In this document: piece by piece, positions 10,264-20,830 of the stretch
Numbering within the stretch: the stretch's first letter is position 1
Layout: every line of letters begins with the position of its first letter
NCBI RefSeq assembly: GCF_014805625.2
Contig: NW_023998440.1
Span: 1,107,762 to 1,171,761 of the forward strand
Direction: 5' to 3'
DNA length: 64,000 bases
Origin: Glossina fuscipes
Lineage: Eukaryota > Arthropoda > Insecta > Diptera > Glossinidae
Notes under the pieces: generated by a model
What the model was told of the DNA's origin: nothing
Seen by the model: only the letters and a program-made list of their open reading frames with translations
Database searches by the model: none
Position numbers and translations under genes: made by a program

Positions 10264-12332
10264 ATGAACCTGATATTTATAGTTCAGTTTTTTTTATTAA
10301 TCATAAATCAAGGGCTCTGTAGAACGAGGTGAGTTATTATAAGCAAATCTTGAAAAAAGAAAAGAAAAGCCAATGAAAGTCTCCGTTCATTTGTAGTGGT
10401 CAATGGGTTTGCATAGAGGAAAGACTTTGCATTGCTGAGGAAAGTGCTTCATTTTGCCCTAATAAAACGTTTGAAAGTCAACAAGATTGTCGGTTATCGT
10501 GTGGCAAATATGGAGCCATTTGGCCAATGCCAACTGGTAATTGCGAACTTGGAAACGATCGCGTGCATTTCAGTCCTAAGAATGTCAAAATTATTCTAAT
10601 GACTAATAGTTCAACGATTGAAGACTTCTTATATACAACAACTCGTTTGTTTGATCGCAATATCGCCAAAGAGTGCATGCAAAATTGTAACTTGGAGAAA
10701 AGTGCCGAAGTGATAATATACGCAGCCGTAAACTCTACAAGCTTGACATTAGGTTGGGATACCAATGAAGCGTACTCTCTACGCGTGAACACAACAGGTG
10801 ACGATGTGTTATTAGAAATGCATGAAATACTAAACTATGAAGTTATTATTAAAAATTATTAAAGGAAATGTTAGCCGTATTGAAATTAAAGCCGCAACGG
10901 TTTATGGTGCCAGGCATGCTTTCGAGACACTGACCAGTTTAGTAACGAGTAGCAAGTTGTAAGCTTTAAAATTCAAATTAAATTTTGAAAGCATTTTATA
11001 CCAGATGTGGATTTTTTTGTTTAGGAATGGATTATTATTAGTCAACTCGGCTTACATAGATGATAGTCCTACGTATGGCCATAGAGGTTTATTACTGGAC
11101 ACGGCGAGAAATTTTATTCCCTTGCGCCTAATACATAATACAATCGATGCAATGGCCGCCTCGAAGCTTAATGTTTTCCATTGGCATGTAGTAGATACGC
11201 ATAGTTTTCCACTTGAAATTAGTAGAATTCGGCAAATGTCTGAGTATGATTGAGATCGATTTGTTATCTTTTAATTAACGGTGCTTTTCTAGGCACGGCG
11301 CTTATTCCGCATCGAATACGTATCGACGAAATGATACAATTGATTTGATTAAGTACGCCCGGGCGAGAGGGGTGCGAGTAATTATCGAGATCGAAGGTCC
11401 ATCGCATGTTGGTAAAGGTTGGCGGTGGGCTTCAAAGGCTGGCTTAGGTCATGTAATAATTTGTACGAATCGAGAAGACTGCCATAATCCTCCTTGCGGT
11501 CAATTGAATCCATTTAACCAAAATGTGTACATGTTAACAAGAGCGATCTATGAAGATATAGCGGAGATAAATGCACCGGAAGAAACTTTGCATATGGGAG
11601 GTGATGAAGTTTTAATGCCCTGTTGGAACAAATCTAAAGAAATACGAAAAATTATAACGGGAGGTGGATTAGAACTAAGCCTTCAAACCTTTCACAGTCT
11701 TTGGTCTGTATATCACAAAACGAACCTAAAGTCATGGAATGAAGTAAAGCGACGAATATTTCCGAAAATTGAAGAAGTTAAACCTGTTATTATTTGGTCC
11801 AGTGCTTTAACCGAATCCGAAGCAGTTGAACATTATTTACCTAAAGAACAATTTATTGTGCAAACACGCGTTGATGCAAATTCCACTTTAAATACATTGC
11901 TCGCGAACAAAGGGTACAAAGTTATAGTTTCCAGTAGTAATGTCTGGTATTTTGGTCATGGTTCTGGTGAAAGCTCTGTATATCACAATTGGAACAAAAT
12001 CTACGATAATAGAATTGAAACGCATCCGAATATATTAGGGGGAGAGGCATGTATGATGAGTGATACAGCTGATCGATTTGCTATAGGTGAGTATGGACGG
12101 AACGAACAACGAACTTAAATCTAAAATTTTTATGCATAAATATTGATAAGAAAGCCGCATATGGCCACGAGCTGGCGCTGCTGCTGAACGTTTATGGTCT
12201 AACCCAAGCAGCACTTCTCAACAAGCTAAGTATCGTTTCTACCGTTTTAGGCAACGGTTAATCTCAAGGGAATTGCGTCCGGATGCTGTTGCACCAAAGT
12301 ATTGTGTCTTACATGAAAATCAGTGTCAATAG
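10264..12332 (+). CDS. Secreted beta-N-acetylhexosaminidase (GH20), six exons
   Basis: Exons: 10264-10328, 10397-10797, 10865-10958, 11025-11243, 11293-12086 and 12151-12332 (stop TAG), 1,755 coding bases, 584 residues. All five introns (49-68 bp) begin GT, end AG and keep the frame; intron 2 carries ACTAAAC, a good branch site. The enzyme removes terminal N-acetylglucosamine or N-acetylgalactosamine from glycans or chitin fragments. Residues 1 to about 19 form a signal peptide. Next come a cysteine-rich insect-type N-terminal part ending [13 protein letters not shown], the GH20 N-terminal domain, and the barrel with [12 protein letters not shown] (Arg207), [20 protein letters not shown], the catalytic pair in HMGGDEV (Asp364, Glu365) and [15 protein letters not shown]. 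Odd residues: WYFG where the family has WYLD, CMMSD where it has CMWSE, EIEGP where it has EFDxP. Length fits insect members. Family assignment is near certain. Substrate and ortholog (Hexo1, Hexo2 or fdl type) are not resolved. Confidence 0.93.
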
Positions 12333-12352
12333 AACTGCTTTCGTATCGATAA

Positions 12353-12358
12353 AATAAA
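12353..12358 (+). promoter_or_regulatory. Polyadenylation signal of the hexosaminidase
   Basis: AATAAA about 20 bases after the stop codon, on the coding strand. This would give a very short 3' untranslated region. Confidence 0.6.
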
Positions 12359-12649
12359 AGTCAAGACTTGAAAAATAACCATCGCAGTTTTTTTTAGATT
12401 TCGTATATCTGTTTATCGCTGACATAGTTCGCATCCACGCAGCTTTACCATGAAAATATTTGCGGGCAATGAAGAACTCCTCCATATTCATATATTTTTA
12501 ATCAGCGATCAATTCTAAAACGTGAGCGGAATGCATTTCGTTAAAACTAGGACAAAAAAGTGCTAGGAATGGGCAGAAATTATCAAGATTTACGCTATCA
12601 TCATCGTAGCATAACAGTCTTTATTTCCAGCAATGTTTTATATTTATAA

Positions 12650-13042
12650 AGTGTGTTCCAAAATTTACGCAAGATTTGAATGTTACGCCATTTGTGCGGT
12701 AAAGAGTTGACAACCAAAAGAAACAAACGGAAAACAAAAACAGCTTGATAGTTGACAGTTTAGGCTTAGCACAAGTGAAGCATTACACGGCAGAGCTATC
12801 TTTCAAAAATAATGAAAGTTTATGGCTTGTGTTTCCTGCGAAACAATTCGATTACTCCATGAAGTATTCCCTTGTCGTGTACTATCCCGTTATGGTCACC
12901 ACAATTTCGATAATAGAGTTTGTAAGTGCCGTGGACATAACTCCATCCCACGTACATTACGATTCAATAAATATTTTACATTTAAGAAAAAAATCTGCTT
13001 CTTATTTAACTTCAAATCTTTCGTAAATGTTTTGACACCCTA
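12650..13042 (+). mobile_element. Short DNA transposon derivative with inverted repeats
   Basis: The left end reads GTGTGTTCCAAAATTTACGC then AAGATTTGAA. The right end read inward on the minus strand is GGGTGTCAAAACATTTACGA then AAGATTTGAA. That is an imperfect inverted repeat of about 30 bp bounding a 393-bp element with TATA-like flanks. Inside, on the plus strand, the frame near 12,775-12,840 gives KHYTAELSFKNNESLWLV, which resembles the N-terminus of an insect DDE transposase family. The C-terminal part of what may be the same family lies at 51,880-52,255. The catalytic core is absent, so it would need a transposase supplied by another copy. Confidence 0.6.
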
Positions 13043-13084
13043 TACATATATATATGTTATGGTAAGTTATTTGTATATTTCTAT

Positions 13085-13260
13085 TCGCGTAGCCATGTAG
13101 ATAGGAGCGACTGCCAAGCCTTTGTTCGCGAGTTCAAGTCCTAGTGATGCTTGTGACCACGCCTTCTCATAATACACACATCCATTAGGGTATGGACACA
13201 ACTTATTTCCATAACATCACTTTGTTACACTTACAGGGAACATCTCCTAGGCGATAAGTT
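13085..13260 (+). mobile_element. tRNA-derived SINE, family A, diverged copy 2
   Basis: A tRNA-like head is visible: GTAGATAGGAGCGACTGCC in the A-box position and TTCGCGAGTTCAAGTCC as a clear B box about 35 bases further. The segment abuts the inverted-repeat element just upstream. The tail is poorly preserved, so family membership is less certain than for the other copies. Confidence 0.45.
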
Positions 13261-13554
13261 ATTATCTAAAAAAGAAAACAAATCATCGCGTTTCTCTGGA
13301 ATTGTCTTAAAAAACTACTACTACTTGTTATGATATCAGATATGATATCAAACCGCTTTTCCATGAAATGGTCAGAGAATGTACACGTCCCTCGATTGAG
13401 GAGGTCATTGCATTTACTTGCTAGGATGTCAACTTTCGCTTTCGAACAACTGATTTCCTGATGTATAAAATGCTGCTGCAATCTGTTTAATGCCCACAAA
13501 ATCGAGCAAAATGTTGCTGGCCGTTCCATAAGAACCGACGGCGTCTAAAACGTA

Positions 13555-13815
13555 AAATCAAATGCCTATGTCTCTCCACATCCGCATGTGTACAGCTGTG
13601 TATCGTAAAAATCGCGACTCTAAAGTGAATGTTCCCGGGTTCAATTTTCAGTGCGGTAGAGGTTTCTTTGATCGTAATCGTAGTGGGCGTCTACTCCTTA
13701 CAGTCATAACGTAACATTTATCGATTGAGTACACTTACACGCTTAGGCTGCGCCCACCATTTCCCTATTTCTTCCTATCTTTCTTTTCCTTCACTTCTTT
13801 GTTGGTCCTATCAAG
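13555..13815 (+). mobile_element. tRNA-derived SINE, family A, copy 3
   Basis: Landmarks in order: TAAAAATCGCGACT (after the A box), CCCGGGTTCAATTTTCAG (B box), GTGCGGTAGAGGTTTC, ATCGATTGAG, TTAGGCTGCGCCCACC, then a pyrimidine-rich run. The same order is seen, forward or inverted, at 16.7, 25.9, 43.4 and 44.0 kb. Confidence 0.65.
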
Positions 13816-16734
13816 TTCAAAAGATGATTTTCGTAATTTGCTTCTTTAGTTTAGTTTACCCTAGGCAAATGACGTCGCTAGAGGGCCACAAGGAGAAATT
13901 AAAATTCTGATTGGATGCTACACACTAACACATACACCCTTCGTCACTGACAGATCATCAATATCGACCTTTTCAGCATCTTTGAACAGCGTATAAGGAA
14001 TTTGACTGCAGGCACACAATACAAACCCAACTCTAGATACAACTTTAGATAGATAAAAAAAAGTGAAATGCTAAAGGAAAACTAATGTAAAAGGTGCTAT
14101 CGAACTACTAAATTAGCATTACAATATGGATCTAATATGGCTTCGTAAGGAAATCAAGGAAAACTTAAGATTTTATTCTCAATTCCGTGTAAGCGTTTTA
14201 CCGTTGACCAACACGTTCCTATATACTTGCCAGCACAAAATAGAGTGTACAAGATTTCTTCAAATGCAAAGATAAGCTGTAGTTGAAATAGTTACAGGAG
14301 ACACTTTCAATCGGCCACATTTAGACCATATTTTTGCTAGCCTTTACTTTTTCTAACTTATGTGATTTTTTTCTTTTTCAATTCTCTACAAACTTATGCA
14401 AAATTATTTGAATTATCTATCATAAAAGAGGCGCTGGCAAGCTCTTCATAGTCGCATAAGCCATTTTTCCAATTGACCTTTCAATTGTTGCAATATCTGT
14501 TTAATTGTATAAGGTCAGGCTAGATAACAGATATTTAGTGATCGAAACTTAAAATAAATATTATTTAGCTAAGTAATATTTTAGAGGTTGGATAAAAAGC
14601 TTATTCTAGATGCTTCTTATTGTGAATATATTTTTTCCAGTGTTGTTTCCATTAATTCGGATTAACCAGAGGATTATACTAATCCCCTTGTAATGCCACT
14701 ATAAGAAGGGGTTTTATTGCAGCATTTTTCCGGACAATAAGCCAAACTTGAAGCGGTACAAAATGACAACACCTCAACTACGTTAAAGGCCCATTAATGC
14801 GAAAGTGAAACACTGAAACGTTCAATGACTTTATTACTTTTCGCGAAATAAGAAAAATAAGTAAACTTAGCTCCAGACATCAAAGTGCTTAAAAAGTAAT
14901 TTAAGAAATGGAAGAAGTAAAAAAACGAAGACGAAAGAAAATGCATTAACAGCGAATACCAACAAGGTTGCGCCGAAACCTATATTGCAAGTATTTTTAT
15001 CTTTACCTTTCCATAGTCATTGTGTAAGCGGTGTGTGTGTGTGTGTGTATGTATCAGTGTGTGTATAAATGTGCACGTTAATAACATAAAAATTGTCAGC
15101 AAAAGAGCAGCAAACTAAAAGTTTAAGCTCACTTTATATTCATAGGTGTTTGTTTGCGTGTGCGCTCGCCCATATGCGTGGCTGTGTTTGTGTTTATATG
15201 TTTGTGTGTATGCGTGAGTGTGTAAATAATGTGTATCCATGGTATTGTCTGACAAGCACATAACCGCTGCAGTTGTGTTAACAACTTGTCATTAAGTTTT
15301 ATTGTTATTTAAATGATTCTTTTTTATGTTCAATGCAGTTTTCCACACTTCTTCTACTTTTCTTAATTCATTATATATGTATTATGTTTCTCGCTTACAC
15401 TTATTTAAATATCGTTTAACAAAGTAAAGTATATACATGGCTTACCTTAGTTATATAACGTATTGCATGGGCATCAGCCCATTTTCAACAGATAAGTAAA
15501 TAAAAAAATAAATATCAAATATATTTTACGCTTCTAATGTTTGAGTTATTAGTGAGGAAAGGTCTGCTAAGGTAATTATCTAAAGTAATTACGAAATTGG
15601 AAAGAAAAACAAACAACAGACTTGTGATAACATAAGTGCATACAATGTTATGCTGGCCGATATCATGTGCTTGCTGATTTGTATCGTAGCACAGCTGGAT
15701 CATGCTTCGTCGTACCAGTAAAAGCAAAAAACTTACCCGCTATGTTTGCTGTCATTCTCTATTTCTTTGTGCTTCCCACTTCTTTCCAATCAAGACCGTA
15801 TTACACATATACAGACATCCCCGCCACATGACGATTCTTCTGAATCCCATTACTTTCCCGTTTACCTGGTATAAAAAAACTCTTTTTTGCATGTTATTGC
15901 AATTTTGGAAGGTAAGCGCATCTATTTTGACAAGTCCTCGCGTTAAAATTAATGCCTGGATCCAGAGATACCGTTCAAATCGATTGCTGGATTGAATCGC
16001 TTTGACAGGAGGACGATATTTGGCGTTTAGTAGGATCGCAAATGTGTGGTATGCTAGTAGCAGTGAATTCTAGTGAATCGGTTGATATCAAATGCTGCCA
16101 CCGGCAAAAATTTGAGATTACTCATGACATCCGTTCATTCAGCAAAACCGGTTGCGGTGCTTCGGAACCACTCAAGTGAGAGGTGCCAGCCCATGTGATT
16201 TACTCATCAAAGTCGATTTCTTCCGATTACCAATTAATTGCATCGTAATACATTAGTTTTCCGTATATGCTTATTTATTTATTTCAATTCTACTTATAAA
16301 AGAAACTCAACTAAACAAATAACAGTCGAGTTCAATTGGCACTTAAATTAAAGCAAAACTTATTGCAATCCTTATATTAATTAATATTAAAACTTAGTAT
16401 AAGTACAATAAAACAAATAAGAAGGAAAAAAAAAAAGAAAAAAAGTTTGTACACAACCAGCATAGAGCCACACTTACAACCGGTACAGGACCAAATTGCA
16501 AATGAACCCCTAAGCCATCGCAAACATGCATACGCTTGCTAGTTTATAAACTAAACTAATTCTTCATTCAATAGCACACTTGTTTTTAGTTGATCTTCGC
16601 TAGATAATCATCGTTTTCGCGGGAGCTTCCTATAAGCACTACAGTTCCTTCTTGGCAAATACGAATCGTAACAAATTCGCTGTTAATAGGCTTCGGTTCT
16701 CTAACACATTGGCAGGCGCTTGGAGAACTCTGCA
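13816..16734. other. Gene-free stretch
   Basis: Nothing coding is recognised. A (GT)n run lies at about 15,031-15,048 and TG-rich sequence follows to 15,235. The open frame at 15,702-15,995 has no recognisable domain. Its start overlaps a pyrimidine-rich segment weakly like a SINE tail. Confidence 0.45.
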
Positions 16735-16985
16735 GCCAAATCCGCATGAGCAACCGAGTAGGTAAGAATCACGAGTACCAACACAATACCCTTGCATTCA
16801 AATCATGATGCGGTAGAATTTACTCTGGCCGTAATTATTTGGAGTGCACAGCGAAGCTCGAGCGTTCCGTAAGGGCATATTATAATCCCCAACGATCAGG
16901 CATACACACCCACTCCCTAAACCATCTTTCTATATTGTTTCTCTTTTTCCACTTTTCTCTGACCGTCACCGCTCTATACGAATAA
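16735..16985 (+). mobile_element. tRNA-derived SINE, family A, copy 4
   Basis: CGAGTAGGTAAGAATCACGA (A box), GCATTCAAATCATGATGCGG (decayed B box and following block), GGTAGAATTTACTCTGG, and a tail CCATCTTTCTATATTG ending TTCTCTGACCGTCACC. This tail matches the reverse complement of the copy at 43,965-44,210. Confidence 0.65.
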
Positions 16986-18236
16986 GGGAGCTAAAAGTCT
17001 GACCTATTGAATATTTTATTTTGGTGAATACCTTCGTTACTCGTTCATGGTAATAAAATTTAAAAATTCCTTCAAACTTTCTTAACATTTTATGTAAGTG
17101 TACATGTAAGCCATCGAAGCATTCACCAAAGAAATAAAGTAATTTGTTTTTTAATTGTCTAAAAATATGAAATGAATTCGAAATTGTTTTGTGTGGTTAA
17201 GAGAGGAGACAAAGGCAATGACTCAGAAAGAGAAAAATGCGTGAACGTGCTTACAGCATTTAATTGCCTACAAAGTGACGAATAAAAGCCACAATTTCTT
17301 TTGCTTTTGTATAAAATTTCAAGCACATTTTGTTTTGTAATTTTTTTTTTTTGTTTTGGAAGAGCAGATAATACGAAAAGCAATATATCTACGTGAAGAG
17401 AAGAACTTTAAAACAGAGCAGATTTCTAAGAAGGTTAAGCGGCACTGTTAAGTTTCCTTAAAAAAGATGCTATCAAAATATGTCAAGCTTGAGGCCCATA
17501 ATGACGATGATGTAGTGCGTATACTATTGCGTAAAGCATACGAGACAAGCGCGAATGTATGGAGATTTTTTTGTGCTCTGCATAGATGAACCGCATCATT
17601 ACAACGCACTTGTATTGTGTCAGAAATGTCAACTCGGTAATGTATCATTGCTTAATGCTTTTCTATATATTTTCGTTCTGGTTTCCGAAGAAGAAGAAAA
17701 AAAGAAAGAACATGAAGAAGGTTTTTAAAAGCACTTCGTTTCATTACTCTTAAAGCCCCCCACTACATACGAAAATTATTTATTTGGAAAAAACTTTTTT
17801 TTTGTGCTCACAACGAACAATGTTTTAGGCTTTCGAAGCATATTTAGGTCACATTTCAATTGGAGTTCAAAGGCGAGAAAGAAGCTGTCTTTGATGTATA
17901 ATTCGTTTTGCGTAAGCCTTTTATTTTTATTTTTATGGCAAAGTTTACAATTCGGCTTTTCTTTTATAATTCATGCTATTACTATACTTACGATCGACCA
18001 AGGTTTGCGACTTTTATAAATAAAAGCGCGGTTATTTTCTGTGCCGGCAAAAAAATTACTCCTATTCAACACCCATGTATTTTTTTGTATTGTATTGTCC
18101 TTGGTATGTTATATAGGCATAAAAAGAGTTATATTTAGATGACAAATCTAGCTTATGACATGAACTTTGTATTACAAGCCTTGTAACATTCAGCTAACTA
18201 AATAATTAACGTTTGGAATTATGTTGGGAATTTCAG
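16986..18236. other. Gene-free stretch downstream of the repeat-protein gene
   Basis: Low-complexity AT-rich DNA with poly(T) runs. The short open frames show no recognisable domain. Confidence 0.45.
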
Positions 18237-18247
18237 TTTATTTTATT
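18237..18247 (-). promoter_or_regulatory. Polyadenylation signals of the repeat-protein gene
   Basis: Two overlapping AATAAA words on the minus strand, about 50-60 bases beyond the stop codon of the 414-residue protein. Confidence 0.55.
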
Positions 18248-18298
18248 TTTTTGGTTTAAAGCGGCCCTTTGCTATTTTTATCTATAATATGCCTGATA

Positions 18299-19543
18299 TT
18301 AAGCAATTGGCGGATAGGCGGGTGGATAGTAATCAGGATATCCTGGAGGTATTCCATAAATACTATGTGGATAAAGGTACCCTGGTGCCATGTCCGGATT
18401 ATCATTTGGAAAAGTCAGAAAAGTGCCTGGATAATTAGCCATACTTCTGCTCTCATCCTCTCCGTTAAATCCTGGTTGATTTTCTGTCGATGGATAATCG
18501 CCTGCATTAGCCAAATTAACGCTTTTAGCACTTGGATGAAATTCTGGATGTGTCCATGCAACAGCGGTACTGCCGCTTGTAGCCCCTGAATGAAATCCTG
18601 AATGTGTTGCTGCACTAGCCATACTGCCGCTCCAGCTACCTATTGAGCGAGCCCTGCTAGAGCTCATACTACCCCCTGGATAATTCATACTCTCACTGAT
18701 GCTTCTTGCATGAGATTCTAAATAAGTTCCTAAATCGGCGTTACTGCCGCTTGTAGCACCCGAATGAAATCCTGAATGGGTTTCTGCACTAGCCATACTG
18801 CCGCTCCAGCTACCTATTGAGCGAGCCCTGCTAAAGCTCATACTTCCCCCTGGATGATTCATACTGTCGTTCATCCTATTTGTATGATATCCTGAATGGT
18901 TTGCCGCACTAGCCTTACCGTCACTCGTACCATCGCCTCGAAATTCTTTATGATATTCTGGATTGGCATTGCTTTCGCCCGTGCTACTTTCTGGATTAGC
19001 TGTATTCCTGTTCATACTACTTTCTGCTTTATCCACCCTGTCATTCATATCAGCTGAATGATTTTCTGTATCAATCATACTGTCGGCCATAACAGCTTCA
19101 CGAAATTCTGGACGATGTCCTGAATTAGGAATATTGTCGTTCACACCACCTTCTGCAGTAGTCGTATTGTCGGTCATACTATCTCCTGCATTAGCCATAT
19201 TCTCGCTAAAAATATCGTCTATGTTAGTCATATTGTGGCTTATACCATCTTCTGTAATTGAGAAATCTGCTTGATACGGTTCTGCATTGTCCACAGTCTT
19301 CCCCGTACTATCTCCTGTAACACTTATAAGCTCCTCTGGAGTAGGTTTAAACGTCGTGCCGCTCGAACTAAGCTCTGGATCAGGTACGTTGTCTCCCAAT
19401 CTATGGTGACGTAATCCTAGCTTAAATAAACGCGGTGCCATGGCAGCAGTCTCTCTAAATACGCGAACAAGGAAAGGATTGGAAACTGCAAGAGTCGCAA
19501 GCGTACTTATGACTAGCAAAAAAAACGTAACTCGCAACTTCAT
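18299..19543 (-). CDS. Secreted Ser/Gly/Met-rich repeat protein, unknown family
   Basis: One uninterrupted frame of 414 residues, by far the longest in the window. Residues 1-21 are a clear signal peptide (basic MKLR, then a hydrophobic core ending LATLAVS). The rest is low complexity, rich in Ser, Gly, Asn, Met and Ala, with sequons at Asn104, Asn126, Asn161 and Asn215. Residues 228-285 and 286-343 are a tandem duplication of 58 residues, including a block ARSIGSWSGSMASA present in both and GFHSGATSGS in both. Weaker repeats of roughly 20 residues precede it. The C-terminus (about 385-414) is Pro/Tyr-rich (PGYLYPHSIYGIPPGYPDYY). No cysteines, membrane segment or enzyme motif are seen. A TATA box lies 60 bp upstream and no intron is needed. 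Secreted glue, eggshell, saliva or seminal-fluid proteins look like this, but nothing in the sequence picks one. I do not recognise the family. Confidence 0.85.
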   Translation of the reverse strand: MKLRVTFFLLVISTLATLAVSNPFLVRVFRETAAMAPRLFKLGLRHHRLGDNVPDPELSSSGTTFKPTPEELISVTGDSTGKTVDNAEPYQADFSITEDGISHNMTNIDDIFSENMANAGDSMTDNTTTAEGGVNDNIPNSGHRPEFREAVMADSMIDTENHSADMNDRVDKAESSMNRNTANPESSTGESNANPEYHKEFRGDGTSDGKASAANHSGYHTNRMNDSMNHPGGSMSFSRARSIGSWSGSMASAETHSGFHSGATSGSNADLGTYLESHARSISESMNYPGGSMSSSRARSIGSWSGSMASAATHSGFHSGATSGSTAVAWTHPEFHPSAKSVNLANAGDYPSTENQPGFNGEDESRSMANYPGTFLTFPNDNPDMAPGYLYPHSIYGIPPGYPDYYPPAYPPIA

Positions 19544-19602
19544 GTCTATATGCGTTCGTTGCTCCGTTAGAAGTAATTAATGCCATCAGCTGCTTAAGTG
19601 AC

Positions 19603-19613
19603 TTATATATAGG
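19603..19613 (-). promoter_or_regulatory. TATA box of the repeat-protein gene
   Basis: On the minus strand CCTATATATAA, about 60 bases before the start codon. A start of transcription about 30 bases further would leave a leader of about 30 bases. This is typical of strongly and tissue-specifically expressed insect secretory genes. Confidence 0.6.
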
Positions 19614-19869
19614 CAATTTTTTCCATTTTTCTAACCAAGCATTCAGTTAATTTCACGAGCATATATACAGTATTAGTACATAAAAGAAAATATTAATTAC
19701 AGAATGTAATTAAAAGGTAAGCAATTAAAAATAATTCAGTGACTCTAATTAGCAATTTTCAAGCGACACTAAAAAGAGAACGTTATTTCTCGACTATCGT
19801 CTCATATATAAAAATGTGAAAATTTTCACGATTCGTCTAAGCACTTTTTTAAGATTTTTTTTTTTTGTT

Positions 19870-20060
19870 TACTGACCGTCGCGGGATGGGAATACATCGG
19901 TTTGCTCATAATGTTTGCAACACCCAGAAAGGCGCTTCAGAGACGCTATAACGTATATATGTTCTTGATCAGTTCCAAAGTTTGAACCAATTTAAGCGCG
20001 TCCCTCTGTACGTCTATATAATGTCCGTTGTAAACATTCTGCTTACTGTAAAAATTAAGA
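19870..20060 (-). repeat. Dispersed repeat D, copy 3
   Basis: Minus strand: GACGTACAGAGGGACGCG, AACTGATCAAGAACATATAT, GCGTCTCTGAAGCGCC, TTTCTGGGTGTTGCAAAC. The order and spacing match the copy at 4,985-5,185 in the same orientation. Confidence 0.65.
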
Positions 20061-20646
20061 CATGGACCTTCAATGTGGAACTACTTGCACGCAGGTTGGT
20101 ATCAAAAGTTTTGTAAAGCGTTCGAAGAACACGCCTACAATGAAGCGGAGGCAGAATATACCTCCTTTTTTCTATTTTTCCCGTTTTTTTCTCTTTACTT
20201 ACTTTAAGTTACGAAAGACAACAATTTTTGACATTTAATTATTATTATGAAATACCAAAATTTTGCCTTTCAGGTTTTTTTATTCAATACTCCTTAAATA
20301 AGCGGGAAAAGAGCATTGTGCATTGCATAGACTTTAAGTGTCAAAAGTGGAGATACACCACCATAACGGAATAACATGAATAATGCTGAGTATAGAAGAT
20401 TCAGTCTCAGCCAAATATAATTTTCTCACATGCTTAAAACTGTTGATAACAAAACATTAAGTTAACCTTAACAAGTCGTTATTGAAAAGTCGTTACATAG
20501 AAGATGTTGAAATATTTAAAATTACCCGACAAAAGGCGCTGAGTAATAGTATTTCGACATTGCAAATTAGTAGGAAAGATGGGTTCACAAGGGGAAATTT
20601 TTTCTCTCTTATGTAACCCCGCTTACGACAATTGAATCTTAATATA

Positions 20647-20678
20647 TTAGTTTGGGGAAAAAGAAATCCATTATTTTT
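20647..20678 (+). repeat. Mariner left terminal inverted repeat
   Basis: Begins TTAGTTTGGGG and is complementary to 21,870-21,901 at 31 of 32 positions. Confidence 0.9.
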
Positions 20679-20830
20679 TCGGTAGATGGCTGCACTGATA
20701 GATTGCTCGTAAAGTTTCGATCAAACAATTTCATATTTATGCTCGTTGAAGAGGTGACATTTCGCAGTAAAAAAATTCTTTTGCTGTTTTTTGTTTGGTG
20801 CATTCAGTTGTGAGTTACAGCGTGTTAAAA

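Noticed and set aside
10478..10792. 104-codon minus-strand frame
   Set aside because: It is antisense to exon 2 of the hexosaminidase, which is supported by family motifs.
12745..13100. Two overlapping frames of about 93 codons
   Set aside because: They lie within the inverted-repeat element; only a short stretch resembles a transposase N-terminus, and no complete protein is encoded.
18269..18615. Plus-strand 106-codon and minus-strand 66-codon frames inside the repeat gene
   Set aside because: Shadows of the 414-residue repeat protein in other frames.
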